DNA from: Algoriphagus iocasae
GTDB lineage: Bacteria > Bacteroidota > Bacteroidia > Cytophagales > Cyclobacteriaceae
Direction of reading: 5' to 3'
NCBI RefSeq assembly: GCF_014206875.1
Contig: NZ_JACIJO010000001.1
Coordinates: 1,390,680 to 1,454,679, forward strand
DNA: 64,000 nt
Below are positions 27,465 through 35,744 of the stretch, in pieces. The translations under genes were made by a program, and so were the position numbers. The notes under the pieces were generated by a model. It saw nothing but the letters and a program-made list of their open reading frames with translations. It had not been told where the DNA came from and did no database searches. Each line of letters opens with the position of its first letter. Position 1 is the first letter of the stretch.

Positions 27465-28334
27465 ATGATCGCAATAGTTAGCTATTATTCGGTGGGTGCA
27501 TACGACACCAATACTGTCAATGAAGATGAAATCCTTTCTTCAGTGTTAAACGAATTAGGTTTCTCCAATCAAATTGTCCCTTGGTCTGATCAAAACATTA
27601 ATTGGGATGATTTTAGCGCTATTCTAATCAAATCTACCTGGGATTATTTTGATTATTACCCACAGTTTTTGGAATGGATTAAAAAAATCAAATCATTGAA
27701 CAAACCTGTTTTAAATGATTTGGATACGATCAAATGGAATTCTTCGAAAAACTATTTGAATGAAATAAAAAGAAAAGGATTCAATGTGATTTCGGGACTG
27801 GAATTGAAAAAAGGAGAATCCGTTGCGGTTTCTGAGCTGTTAGAAAATTTGCTAGCAGATACCTTAGTGGTGAAACCCATGGTAAGTGGTGGGGCAAAAA
27901 ACACATTGAAACTGAAGAAAACTGAGTGGAATTCCTATTCAGAGAAAATTCAATCTCTTGTGAATGAAGAGGATTTTCTGGTGCAGCCTTTCATTCCTGA
28001 AGTGCAGGAAGTAGGAGAGTATTCGCTGATATTTTTTAATGGGGAATTTTCTCATGCTGTTCTAAAGACTCCTGCAAGTGGAGATTTTAGGGTTCAGCAT
28101 TATTTTGGAGGGGAAATAAAATCTATTTTGCCAACCGAAAAAATGAAAGAGGAGGCGAAAGCTTTTATTTCTGAATTCGCTCCAGAAAGCTTATATGCCA
28201 GAGTGGATGGAGTAGAAATCGAAGGAACTTTTCATTTAATGGAGTTGGAATTAATCGAACCGTATCTATTCCTGACTTCCCATCCAGCTGCAATCCAAAA
28301 CTATAAAGAAGCTCTTAGAAAAAGATTGAGTTAA
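27465..28334 (+). CDS. ATP-grasp domain protein, related to the DcsG/RimK group
   Basis: A 289-residue ATP-grasp protein with a pre-ATP-grasp domain (about 1-100, including IKSTWDYFDYY and the NDLDTIKWNSSKNYL segment) and an ATP-grasp fold beyond it. The segment VVKPMVSGGAKNT supplies the nucleotide-binding lysine and glycine loop, and ARVDGVEIEGTFHLMELELIEP the metal-binding acidic residues. Members of this group ligate a carboxylate to an amine or cyclise amino-acid derivatives; the D-cycloserine synthetase DcsG is a named relative. No biosynthetic neighbours are present, so the substrate is unknown. Its stop overlaps the convergent TPR gene by 4 bases. Confidence 0.75.
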   Translation: MIAIVSYYSVGAYDTNTVNEDEILSSVLNELGFSNQIVPWSDQNINWDDFSAILIKSTWDYFDYYPQFLEWIKKIKSLNKPVLNDLDTIKWNSSKNYLNEIKRKGFNVISGLELKKGESVAVSELLENLLADTLVVKPMVSGGAKNTLKLKKTEWNSYSEKIQSLVNEEDFLVQPFIPEVQEVGEYSLIFFNGEFSHAVLKTPASGDFRVQHYFGGEIKSILPTEKMKEEAKAFISEFAPESLYARVDGVEIEGTFHLMELELIEPYLFLTSHPAAIQNYKEALRKRLS

Positions 28335-29128
28335 ATACAGATTTCTTTCTGATTCTGTGCATACTCACTGCCTTTGATTGCTGCTTCTTGTAGAATATTG
28401 CATCCTTCTGGATTCCCCATTCTAGCAAGGCAATAGCCTTTTTTTGCTAAAGCTTCCACATGATTGGGATTGGCTTTAAGAACCGCCTCAAAATCTTCCA
28501 AAGCAAAAGACACATAACCCGCTCTCATCAAAGCAAAGCCCCGGTTATATCTACCTACTAGCTGGTCTGGCTCAAACTGGACATATTTATTAAATGATAC
28601 AGCACAGCCTAGCACATCTCCTTTCATGGCTCTAACCATACCTTCGTAAAAATGGACTTTTGCATTCGTTGGATTGATTTCTCTGGCTTTGGTCAAAAAC
28701 AGTTCTGCGGAAGTATATTTCTCATTGATCAGCTGCACTCTTCCCAGCAGATATAAAATGTCAAAATCCTTGGGCTCCAATGAGGCTGCTCTTAAGAGAT
28801 AAGACTCCGATTTATCATAGTCTTCCTCTTCAAAATAAAGTTTTCCTAATCCTGCATAGGCCTGTGCGTATTCATCGTCCAATGCAATGATTTTTTCATA
28901 ATCCTTTTTGGCACTTGAAAAGTCCCCCAATTCTTCATAAGATCTTGCCCGCATATGAATAGCCTTTAGATCTGTCACATGAAAAAATAGATAGCTATTT
29001 AACTCCTCGAGTGCAGCTTCATAATTTTGGCTGTTGTATAAAGCCTCAATTTTTTGAAAATCGTTGGAGCATGAACTCAATAAAAGAATGACTATTGAGA
29101 TAGTTAAAATATGTGGAATTCGTTTCAT
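28331..29128 (-). CDS. TPR-repeat lipoprotein
   Basis: From the start at 29128 this is a 265-residue protein with a signal peptide and lipobox LLLSSC, followed by about six tetratricopeptide repeats. The pattern A-x-x-x-Y-x-x-G-x-x-Y-x-x-x-x-Y-x-x-A is evident in several repeats. TPR arrays mediate protein-protein contacts, so it is probably an envelope scaffold. A longer in-frame start at 29170 would run through the his terminator hairpin and displace the signal peptide, so it is rejected. Confidence 0.82.
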   Translation of the reverse strand: MKRIPHILTISIVILLLSSCSNDFQKIEALYNSQNYEAALEELNSYLFFHVTDLKAIHMRARSYEELGDFSSAKKDYEKIIALDDEYAQAYAGLGKLYFEEEDYDKSESYLLRAASLEPKDFDILYLLGRVQLINEKYTSAELFLTKAREINPTNAKVHFYEGMVRAMKGDVLGCAVSFNKYVQFEPDQLVGRYNRGFALMRAGYVSFALEDFEAVLKANPNHVEALAKKGYCLARMGNPEGCNILQEAAIKGSEYAQNQKEICI

Positions 29129-29140
29129 AACTAAATGAAA

Positions 29141-29189
29141 CAAAAAAAATGGATTAGGAAAAATTTTCATTGTGAAAATTTCCTAATCC
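29141..29189 (-). terminator. Intrinsic terminator of the his operon
   Basis: A long hairpin (29151-29189; arms of 16 and 18 bases with two bulged adenines, loop ATTGT) is followed on the minus strand by eight consecutive T residues. It lies 34 bases past the hisB stop codon. Confidence 0.88.
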
Positions 29190-29222
29190 TTTCAAAATAA
29201 ATTCTTGATAATCCTCTGACTA

Positions 29223-30320
29223 TTAAAGGACTCCTTTAGTACTTGGCAATTGGTTGATATTTCTCGGGTCTCTCATGACCGCCATCTTTATCGCCCTTGC
29301 CAAAGCTTTAAATATTGCTTCGATCTTATGATGTTCGTTAGCGCCTTCTGCTTTGATATTCAGATTGCATTTTGCAGTATCAGAGAATGATTTGAAGAAA
29401 TGGTAAAACATTTCTGTTGGCATGTCACCAACTTTTTCTCTTTTAAACTCGGCATCCCAAACCATCCATGGTCTTCCACCGAAATCAATGGCTACCTGCG
29501 CCAAAACATCATCCATAGGAAGTAAGAAACCATATCTATAAATCCCCTTTTTATCACCAAGAGCTTTCAGGTAAGCTTCTCCCAAAGCCAAAGCGGTATC
29601 TTCAATGGTGTGGTGCTCATCGATGTGCAAGTCTCCATTGACCTTGATTTCTAAATCTGTGCTGCCATGCTTTCCAAGCTGCTCAAGCATGTGATCAAAG
29701 AAATGAAGACCGGTTTTGATGTCGCATTGCCCACTTCCATCCAAGTTAAGTTTGATGTAAATGTCGGTTTCTGAAGTTTTGCGACTGACTTCTGCAGCAC
29801 GGGGAGGCATCTTCAAAAACTCATAGATTTCATCCCAGTCTTTTGTGCAAAGAGCTGCATTCTCTATGTTTTCTCCAATGAAAATGGCTTTGGAACCCAA
29901 GTTTTCAGCTAATTGCACATCTGTCAATCGATCACCAATCACATAAGAATTGGCAAGGTCATATTCTTCAGAAAAATAATCGGTCAATAGTCCCGTTCTT
30001 GGCTTTCTGGTAGGAGCATTGTCATGCTCGAATGTGCGATCGACATGAATCGCCTTGAAGAAGATATTTTCTTGCTCCAGAGTTTTCAGCATTTTGTATT
30101 GAGCCGGCCAAAAGGTGTTTTCAGGAAAAGAATCTGTTCCCAATCCATCTTGATTGGTCACCATTACCAACTCATAATCCGTTTCCTCTGCGATTTTTCT
30201 CAAATTGGATATCGCCTTAGGCAAAAATTCAAGCTTTTCTAAACTGTCAACCTGAAAATCTGTTGGTGGTTCTTTGATGATCGTTCCATCACGATCTATA
30301 AATAGTACTTTCTTTTTCAT
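29223..30320 (-). CDS. hisB: Bifunctional histidinol-phosphatase/imidazoleglycerol-phosphate dehydratase
   Basis: A 365-residue bifunctional HisB counted from the ATG at 30320. The N-terminal HAD phosphatase (about 1-165) starts with the nucleophile motif FIDRDGTI and has [13 protein letters not shown]. It removes phosphate from histidinol phosphate. The C-terminal dehydratase (about 175-365) has the manganese-binding clusters HFFDHMLEQ and [16 protein letters not shown] and converts imidazole-glycerol phosphate to imidazole-acetol phosphate. The fused form resembles the enterobacterial arrangement. It is the last gene of the hisGDCB operon. A start four codons upstream (30332) is less likely. 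Confidence 0.95.
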   Translation of the reverse strand: MKKKVLFIDRDGTIIKEPPTDFQVDSLEKLEFLPKAISNLRKIAEETDYELVMVTNQDGLGTDSFPENTFWPAQYKMLKTLEQENIFFKAIHVDRTFEHDNAPTRKPRTGLLTDYFSEEYDLANSYVIGDRLTDVQLAENLGSKAIFIGENIENAALCTKDWDEIYEFLKMPPRAAEVSRKTSETDIYIKLNLDGSGQCDIKTGLHFFDHMLEQLGKHGSTDLEIKVNGDLHIDEHHTIEDTALALGEAYLKALGDKKGIYRYGFLLPMDDVLAQVAIDFGGRPWMVWDAEFKREKVGDMPTEMFYHFFKSFSDTAKCNLNIKAEGANEHHKIEAIFKALARAIKMAVMRDPRNINQLPSTKGVL

Positions 30321-30337
30321 GGAGAGGTTCAATAGGT

Positions 30338-31399
30338 TTAAACGGTTTTGGAAATGACATTTTCCAATGCCTGTAAAAAGGCTTCATTTTCAGATCTGGT
30401 TCCGACAGAAATTCTCAAACAATCATCGCAAAGCAATACTTTTGATCTGTTTCTGACAATGATTTTTTGTTCGATCAGTTCATTATAAACATCAGATGCA
30501 TGAGGCATTTTGACCAATAGAAAATTAGCCTGACTAGGGAAGATATGCTGAATAAAAGGCATTTGAGCCAATTTCTCTTCCAGGAAATCCCTTTCTTGTA
30601 GTATTTCCCCGATCATTTTTTCTACCCTTTTTGTATTTCGGATTGCTGCCAAAACAGTGTCCTGAGTTAATCCTGAAATATTATAAGGAGGTTTGATTCT
30701 GTTTAGAATTCTGATGATTTCTTCTGACCCGAAAGCCATTCCTAATCTTAAAGATGCCAGACCCCAGGCTTTTGAAAAGGTTTGGATTACCAGCAGATTT
30801 GGGAATTCATCCAACTCGGTGGTAAAGCTCGGTTCATCGTTGAAATCAATATAAGCCTCATCGACCACTACGATTCCCTTGAAATTTTTCAAAAGGAATT
30901 GAATTTCTTCTCTTTTGACCTTGTTTCCGCTAGGGTTATTAGGGGAGCAAACGAAAATGATTTTGGAATTTTCGTCCGTTGCAGCAATGATTTTTTCAGG
31001 TTTTAGCTGGAAGTCTTCAGTTAAAGAAACCCTTCTGATCTCGACATCATTGATCGATGCACTGACCTCATACATTCCATAGGTAGGAGGAAGTAGGATC
31101 ACATTGTCTTTACCTGGATTACAAAATGCCCGGAATAACAAATCGATCGCTTCATCAGATCCATTTCCCAAAAATATCTGAGAACTTTTAACTACTTTGA
31201 TCTTGGCGATTTCAGCTTTTAAATCACTTTGATAGGGATCTGGATACCTGTTAAAATTCTGATCCGTTACCGATCCATATGGATTTTCATTGGCATCTAA
31301 AAAGACTCCAATCTTTCCGGTATACTCATCTCTTGCAGAAGTGTAGGGTTGCAGTTTTGCAATGTGAGGTCTTAATAATGAGTTTAGATCAAAGCTCAT
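30338..31399 (-). CDS. hisC: Histidinol-phosphate aminotransferase
   Basis: A 353-residue fold-type I PLP aminotransferase that converts imidazole-acetol phosphate and glutamate to histidinol phosphate. Motifs include [40 protein letters not shown] and the PLP-lysine segment [16 protein letters not shown]. The C-terminus has [14 protein letters not shown] with the substrate-phosphate Arg. Its start overlaps the hisD stop by 4 bases and hisB follows after a short gap, so it is within one operon. Confidence 0.96.
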   Translation of the reverse strand: MSFDLNSLLRPHIAKLQPYTSARDEYTGKIGVFLDANENPYGSVTDQNFNRYPDPYQSDLKAEIAKIKVVKSSQIFLGNGSDEAIDLLFRAFCNPGKDNVILLPPTYGMYEVSASINDVEIRRVSLTEDFQLKPEKIIAATDENSKIIFVCSPNNPSGNKVKREEIQFLLKNFKGIVVVDEAYIDFNDEPSFTTELDEFPNLLVIQTFSKAWGLASLRLGMAFGSEEIIRILNRIKPPYNISGLTQDTVLAAIRNTKRVEKMIGEILQERDFLEEKLAQMPFIQHIFPSQANFLLVKMPHASDVYNELIEQKIIVRNRSKVLLCDDCLRISVGTRSENEAFLQALENVISKTV

Positions 31400-32691
31400 A
31401 GTTTATTGTTTTTCAAATAATTAAGACGAATCGTTACTGCGTTTTTATGAGCTTCCAACAACTCATTGGCAGCCATCACTTCAATCGTTGGTCCTAGGTT
31501 TTTAATTCCTTCTTCCGTGATTTTTTGGTAAGTCATTTTCTTGATAAAGCTATCCAAAGAGACACCACTGTAATTTCTTGCATACCCATAAGTAGGCAAG
31601 GTGTGGTTTGTTCCAGAAGCATAATCACCGGCAGATTCAGGAGTGAAATTTCCGATGAAGATCGATCCTGCATTGTAGATAGAATTGACTACTTCCTCTT
31701 CATTTTCTACAGAAATAATCAAATGCTCAGGAGCATATTCATTAATCAATTCCAATGCTTGTACCTGATCTTTCATGATCACTGCACGGGAATTTTTCAA
31801 TGCTTTCACAGCAATATCTTTTCTTGGAAGTTCTTCTACCTGTGCACCAATTTCTTTGATTACTTTCTGAGCAAATTTCTCGGAATTGGTCACCAAAACA
31901 ACTTGGCTATCCACACCATGCTCCGCTTGTGAAAGTAAATCCGCCGCCACAAAAGCCGGAACAGCAGTTTTGTCTGCGTACACCAACACTTCGGATGGAC
32001 CGGCAGGCATATCGATGGCTACGCCATATTTTGTAGCCATTTGCTTGGCAGCAGTGACATATTGATTTCCAGGGCCGAAAATTTTGTCCACTTTAGGAAC
32101 CGTGTTTGTGCCAAAAGTCATCGCTGCGATAGCTTGAGCTCCACCAGCTTTGATAATTTTGGTAATGCCAATCAAGTCTGCGGTATATAAAATTGCAGGA
32201 TGAATTTCCCCATGTCGGTCCGGAGGTGTACAAAGGACGATTTCCTTACACCCGGCAATTTTTGCTGGAATCCCCAGCATTAAAACTGTACTAAAAAGTG
32301 GGGCAGTTCCACCAGGAATGTACAATCCCACCTTTTGAATCGGCATGCTATTCCTCTTGCAGACTACTCCAGGCATCACTTCTTCCACCAAATCTTCAGA
32401 GACTTGGGCTTTGTGGAATTTCTCGATATTGATTTTGGCAACTTGGATTGCCTCTTTGAGTTCTTTTGAAAGTGAGTTCTCAGAGGATTTTATTTCCTTC
32501 TCAGAAACCAACAGACTTTCCAATTGTACATGATCGTATTCCAAAGCAAATTTGATCAAAGCTTTGTCACCATTTCGCTTGACCTTTCTTAAGATAGGTT
32601 TGACGATTTTGTTGATTTGCTTTGTTTTATGTACAGGTCGGGCAAGCTCTTTTTCCCAAGTATTCGAATCTGGATTATTAAGAATTTTCAT
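31396..32691 (-). CDS. hisD: Histidinol dehydrogenase
   Basis: A 431-residue zinc enzyme that oxidises histidinol to histidine in two NAD-dependent steps, the last reactions of the pathway. Key segments are YIPGGTAPLFSTVLM, the family signature around FGPGNQYVTAAK and DMPAGPSEVLVYAD, the zinc/catalytic segment SQAEHGVDSQ, and the C-terminal SGTNHTLPTYGYAR. Length is typical. It lies 25 bases after hisG and overlaps hisC by 4 bases. Confidence 0.97.
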   Translation of the reverse strand: MKILNNPDSNTWEKELARPVHKTKQINKIVKPILRKVKRNGDKALIKFALEYDHVQLESLLVSEKEIKSSENSLSKELKEAIQVAKINIEKFHKAQVSEDLVEEVMPGVVCKRNSMPIQKVGLYIPGGTAPLFSTVLMLGIPAKIAGCKEIVLCTPPDRHGEIHPAILYTADLIGITKIIKAGGAQAIAAMTFGTNTVPKVDKIFGPGNQYVTAAKQMATKYGVAIDMPAGPSEVLVYADKTAVPAFVAADLLSQAEHGVDSQVVLVTNSEKFAQKVIKEIGAQVEELPRKDIAVKALKNSRAVIMKDQVQALELINEYAPEHLIISVENEEEVVNSIYNAGSIFIGNFTPESAGDYASGTNHTLPTYGYARNYSGVSLDSFIKKMTYQKITEEGIKNLGPTIEVMAANELLEAHKNAVTIRLNYLKNNKL

Positions 32692-32716
32692 TTGGAATGA
32701 GTTTCTTTTTTTGAGA

Positions 32717-33577
32717 TCAAAGGATCATTTTTTCGATTGGTACTACGAGGATTCCCTCGGCACCAGCGGCTCTTAGTTCTTCGATATGCTCCCAGAACTG
32801 ATCTTCGTTTAAAACTGAATGAACTGATGACCAGCCTTCCTGAGCCAGTGGCAAGATCGTCGGGCTTCTCATACCTGGAATCAATTTGATGATTTTATCG
32901 ATTGAAGCATTTGGAACATTCATCAATACATATTTGCTGCTTTTTCCTTTTTGAACAGCATTCATGCGGAACAAAAGCTTTTCGACAATCTCTTTTTTGG
33001 CTTCACTCAACTGATCATTTGCAATCAGAACCGCTTCAGATTTAAAAATTTCTTCCACTTCTTTCAGACCATTCATCATCAGAGTAGAACCCGAACTGAC
33101 TATATCACAAATTCCTTCTGCCAATCCGATACTTGGAGCAATTTCCACAGAACCACTGATTTCGTGAATGTCCGCATTGATTCCTTTGGAATCTAAATAG
33201 TCGCCAAGGATTTTCGGGTAGGAGGTAGCGATGTTTTTTCCTTCGAAAAATTCTAAACCTGAATAAGTTTGACCTTTTGGAATGGCTAATGAAAGTCGAC
33301 ATTTTGAAAAGCCAAGCTTTTTAAGAACAGTAACAGATTTGTCCTTTTCGACCAGTTCATTTTCTCCTACGATTCCCAAGTCTGCTACTCCGTCGGATAC
33401 ATAACCTGGGATGTCATCATCTCTGAGAAAAAGAAATTCGATAGGGAAATTGGTAGAAGTGGATTTAAGCTTTCCAGTTCCATTATAAAATTTGATCCCA
33501 CATTCTTTGATGAGGGCTAATGAGTCATCTGATAATCTGCCGCTTTTTTGCACGGCAATACGGATAATTTGTTCCAT
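32717..33577 (-). CDS. hisG: ATP phosphoribosyltransferase (long form)
   Basis: A 286-residue HisG_L enzyme that commits ATP and PRPP to histidine synthesis. The N-terminal domains carry IRIAVQKSGRLSDDSLALI and the PRPP-loop segment DIVSSGSTLMMNGL. The C-terminal third (about 215-286) is the ACT-like regulatory domain that binds histidine in long-form enzymes, so feedback inhibition is expected by family knowledge. It is the first structural gene of the operon and follows the His-rich leader ORF at 33674-33751. Confidence 0.95.
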   Translation of the reverse strand: MEQIIRIAVQKSGRLSDDSLALIKECGIKFYNGTGKLKSTSTNFPIEFLFLRDDDIPGYVSDGVADLGIVGENELVEKDKSVTVLKKLGFSKCRLSLAIPKGQTYSGLEFFEGKNIATSYPKILGDYLDSKGINADIHEISGSVEIAPSIGLAEGICDIVSSGSTLMMNGLKEVEEIFKSEAVLIANDQLSEAKKEIVEKLLFRMNAVQKGKSSKYVLMNVPNASIDKIIKLIPGMRSPTILPLAQEGWSSVHSVLNEDQFWEHIEELRAAGAEGILVVPIEKMIL

Positions 33578-33673
33578 GTTGGCAAGTTACGCTAAGAAAT
33601 AAAAGGTTGAAATAATTTTTGGTGAAAAGCGGAATCCCTGTCATCGGCTTCACCGGGTATGTAAAAATATTCC
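33578..33673 (-). promoter_or_regulatory. Candidate attenuator region between hisL and hisG
   Basis: This 96-base stretch separates the leader peptide stop codon from hisG. It contains one candidate hairpin (33621-33654) with arms GGTGAAGC and GCTTTTCACC and a two-base bulge. Another perfect 7-bp repeat (33669-33684) straddles the leader stop codon. The stem at 33621-33654 is followed by AAAAATTATT rather than a T-run, so it is not a textbook terminator; a translational or transcript-folding mechanism is also possible. Confidence 0.5.
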
Positions 33674-33751
33674 TCAGGAGGAATGATGGAAATGATGCTG
33701 CACAGCATGTGCAGTAGTTGAAAAAGCAATATTTGGGGTGTTATTTTTCAT
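33674..33751 (-). CDS. hisL: Histidine leader peptide
   Basis: A 25-codon ORF on the minus strand, ATG at 33751 to TGA at 33674, encodes a peptide that begins MKNNTPNIAF and ends QHHFHHSS. Five of 25 residues are His, at positions 15, 19, 20, 22 and 23, with four of them in the last seven residues. It lies directly downstream of a consensus promoter and upstream of hisG. A perfect 7-bp inverted repeat (33698-33714) overlaps the codons just before the His cluster. Placement and composition are those of an attenuation leader peptide that senses charged tRNA-His. I know the type from proteobacterial his operons; its use here is inferred. Confidence 0.78.
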   Translation of the reverse strand: MKNNTPNIAFSTTAHAVQHHFHHSS

Positions 33752-33760
33752 TTCCGTTGG

Positions 33761-33791
33761 CAAATATAGGGATGGAATTGAAACTGGCAAA
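33761..33791 (-). promoter_or_regulatory. Bacteroidota consensus promoter of the his operon
   Basis: On the minus strand TTTG (33788-33791), a 19-base spacer and TATATTTG (33761-33768) match the TTTG / TAnnTTTG promoter exactly. The hisL start codon is only 9 bases beyond the -7 element, so the transcript would have a 5' leader of just a few bases. Confidence 0.72.
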
Positions 33792-33934
33792 TTGAAAAAC
33801 TGCTTTTTAGGATTTATTCCAAAATTCTATTTTAAAAGAAATTTTGGGAATTAGACGGACTAATTTTTATTGAGTTCCTACTTATCTTTCCTCAATAGTT
33901 CGGCCTTGGGCGGCCTTATAAAACCCTATTAAAA

Positions 33935-34354
33935 ATGGAAAGAAAACAAACACCTGTCTTATTCGGTACGATCATTTCCTGGATGTTATTTGCATTCATT
34001 GGTTTTGGCATGTGGGGATGTCCGACTTATAATGTATGGCAACAGGAAATGAGTGGAAGGGCAGAATTTGCCAAAGCGGAACAAAATAGACGAATATTGA
34101 TCGAAGAGGCTGCGGCAAATTTGGAAGCAGAGAAGCTTAATGCTCAAGCTGAAATAGAACGTGCAAAAGGAGCTGCTGAAGCAATCAAAATTGAAAACGG
34201 ATCTATATCAGAGAAGTATATCCAATATTTATGGGTGCGCCAGCAAAAGAATTTGGGTGACAAAACGGTGATCTACATCCCTACAGAAGCGAATTTGCCA
34301 ATTTTGGAAGCGGGAAGAATTCCGAAAATCTCCAATTCTTCCGGAGAACAATAA
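33935..34354 (+). CDS. Small membrane-anchored SPFH/prohibitin-tail protein
   Basis: A 139-residue protein with one N-terminal membrane helix (about 8-30) and a helix rich in Ala, Glu, Lys and Arg (about 40-90). The segment AEFAKAEQNRRILIEEAAANLEAEKLNAQAEIERAKGAAEA resembles, in wording and spacing, the coiled coil that follows the band-7 domain of SPFH proteins, and the C-terminus (VIYIPTEANLPILEAG) matches their tail. The band-7 domain itself is missing. Similar short proteins are annotated as membrane protease subunits. Possibly it joins or modulates an SPFH-FtsH type complex; this is inference. Confidence 0.6.
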   Translation: MERKQTPVLFGTIISWMLFAFIGFGMWGCPTYNVWQQEMSGRAEFAKAEQNRRILIEEAAANLEAEKLNAQAEIERAKGAAEAIKIENGSISEKYIQYLWVRQQKNLGDKTVIYIPTEANLPILEAGRIPKISNSSGEQ

Positions 34355-34357
34355 TTA

Positions 34358-34387
34358 AAAAGCCCTATTCGAATAGGGCTTTTTTCT
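34358..34387 (+). terminator. Intrinsic terminator after the SPFH-tail gene
   Basis: An 11-bp stem (AAAAAGCCCTA / TAGGGCTTTTT, loop TTCGAA) continues into extra T residues four bases past the stop codon. It also faces the SUI1 gene on the other strand and could serve both directions. Confidence 0.9.
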
Positions 34388-34414
34388 GTTTCTGAATTGT
34401 AGTGTGAATTTAAA

Positions 34415-34768
34415 TCAACCTCCAGATCTTTTGGCTTTGTATCCAGCCGCCTGCAGTATCTGTACCACTTTGTCTCTATGGTCTCCTTGGATCAGGATTT
34501 CTCCGTCTTTTGCAGATCCACCCACACCACATTTATTTTTGAGTAGCTTACCTAATTCTTTCAAATCCTCATCAGATCCCACAAACCCGTCCACCAAAGT
34601 TACTTGCTTTCCTGCACGTGCTTTTTTATCCAGCATCACTTTTAGATTTTGTTGGGAAGGAGGGAGCGTATCCATTTCTTCATTTCCGCCTTCCTGGTAT
34701 TCAAAATCGTCTGAAGTTGAATAAACTACTCCATCTCTTTTCTTCCAATCGTTATTTCTCTTTGCCAT
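34415..34768 (-). CDS. SUI1/YciH-type translation initiation factor
   Basis: A 117-residue protein from the ATG at 34768. Its C-terminal two-thirds is a SUI1 (eIF1-like) domain, with [30 protein letters not shown] containing the conserved CGxGG and GDHRDKV segments. Bacterial YciH discriminates against non-canonical initiation complexes, though its physiological role is modest. The N-terminal 45 residues are charged and disordered. An in-frame start eight codons upstream lies in the usp terminator and is not preferred. Confidence 0.9.
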   Translation of the reverse strand: MAKRNNDWKKRDGVVYSTSDDFEYQEGGNEEMDTLPPSQQNLKVMLDKKARAGKQVTLVDGFVGSDEDLKELGKLLKNKCGVGGSAKDGEILIQGDHRDKVVQILQAAGYKAKRSGG

Positions 34769-34776
34769 AGATACAT

Positions 34777-34803
34777 GAAAAAGCCCGCCCAAGTGGACAG
34801 GCT
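34777..34803 (-). terminator. Intrinsic terminator after the universal stress protein gene
   Basis: On the minus strand a 9-bp stem (AGCCTGTCC / GGGCGGGCT with two G-U pairs, 4-base loop) runs into a T-rich tract. It sits between the usp gene stop and the SUI1 start. Confidence 0.75.
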
Positions 34804-34822
34804 CTAATTTAATTTTGGCTAT

Positions 34823-35674
34823 TTATTTTACTTTCAAGGTCCAAACTGGACGCTTGGCATGATTTACTACGTCTTCTGCGATACTTCCAGTGATCAGGTG
34901 CAAAAATCCAGTTCTACCATGTGTAGCCATGGCAATCAAATCTGCATCGATATCTTCAGCAAATTCAATAATTCCAGATTCCTCAGATCTTGAATTGTAA
35001 ATTTCTGCTTTCACTCCTTCAAAACCATAGGTTTTTGCAAATAGATTAATTCTTTTGATTGACTCTCTAGTGGTTTCAAAATTTGCTGGAGTATTCACTA
35101 CTACGAAGTAAAGCTGGGCATTAAACAATCCCTGCAAATTCTTCATTCTTCTTGCGATCTCATCGCTATCCTCTTTGAAGTCACTTGCAAAAACGATTTT
35201 CTTGAGTGAACCCGGATCAGTAGATGCTTTCACAGTAACCACTGGACAAGTCGCAGTACGTACGACCTTTTCTGTATTACTTCCGATAAGTACCTCTTCC
35301 ATGCCGGAAGAACCTTTGGAACCCATCACTACTAAATCAGGGTTTTCTTCAACAATAGATTCGCTAATGCTTTGAAATGCATTTCCCAACTTTAGCTTGG
35401 CATTGAAACTGTAATTTTTACCCTCGTGTGCTTTTTTCAATTCTTCAATTTGAGCAGCTCTTTTTTCCCTCAATTCAAGAAAAAATATCTGATTTTCGAT
35501 TTCAGGCATTTCTGCTCCACCTCCCATAGTCCCGATATTAGAAACGTATGGAACTTCCATGACATGGATAACTTCTACATGAATTCCAGTGATTTTATCT
35601 GCTAGGCCAGTAGTAAAATTTAGAGCGTTTTGTGCTTGCTCAGAAAAATCATAAGGTACGAGTACTTTGATCAT
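34823..35674 (-). CDS. Tandem universal stress protein (UspA domain pair)
   Basis: From the ATG at 35674 this is a 283-residue protein made of two UspA folds (about 1-145 and 150-283). The first has VMGSKGSSGMEEVLIGSNTEKVV, the second AMATHGRTGFLHLITGSIAEDVV, both close to the G-x2-G-x9-G-S/T ATP-binding signature. Tandem Usp proteins often bind ATP and respond to stress or starvation. Nothing else in the neighbourhood suggests a specific signal. An in-frame TTG/ATG start further upstream (35701) is not supported by the family N-terminus. Confidence 0.9.
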   Translation of the reverse strand: MIKVLVPYDFSEQAQNALNFTTGLADKITGIHVEVIHVMEVPYVSNIGTMGGGAEMPEIENQIFFLELREKRAAQIEELKKAHEGKNYSFNAKLKLGNAFQSISESIVEENPDLVVMGSKGSSGMEEVLIGSNTEKVVRTATCPVVTVKASTDPGSLKKIVFASDFKEDSDEIARRMKNLQGLFNAQLYFVVVNTPANFETTRESIKRINLFAKTYGFEGVKAEIYNSRSEESGIIEFAEDIDADLIAMATHGRTGFLHLITGSIAEDVVNHAKRPVWTLKVK

Positions 35675-35744
35675 AGTGAATTGTGGTATTGTTTCATCCA
35701 AATTAGCTAAAAAATGGAAGCTCTGAAGGAAAATTCACTCCTTT

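Larger units (their letters stand above)
33578..33934. other. 357-base stretch between hisG and the SPFH-tail gene
   Basis: Aside from the leader peptide, its promoter and hairpins, the outer part (about 33792-33934) is AT-rich and holds only the upstream region of the plus-strand gene at 33935. A GGCC-containing inverted repeat around 33900-33918 is the only further structure I see. Confidence 0.6.

Noticed and set aside
28331..29170. Longer start of the TPR lipoprotein at 29170
   Set aside because: It would pass through the his operon terminator hairpin and bury the lipobox; the start at 29128 gives a proper signal peptide.
33621..33654. Calling the hairpin upstream of hisG a definite intrinsic terminator
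   Set aside because: It is followed by AAAAATTATT and not a T-run, so only an attenuator candidate is recorded.
33585..33707. A second minus-strand ORF starting ATGCTGTGC inside the his leader
   Set aside because: It overlaps hisL in another frame, has no His enrichment and no promoter of its own.
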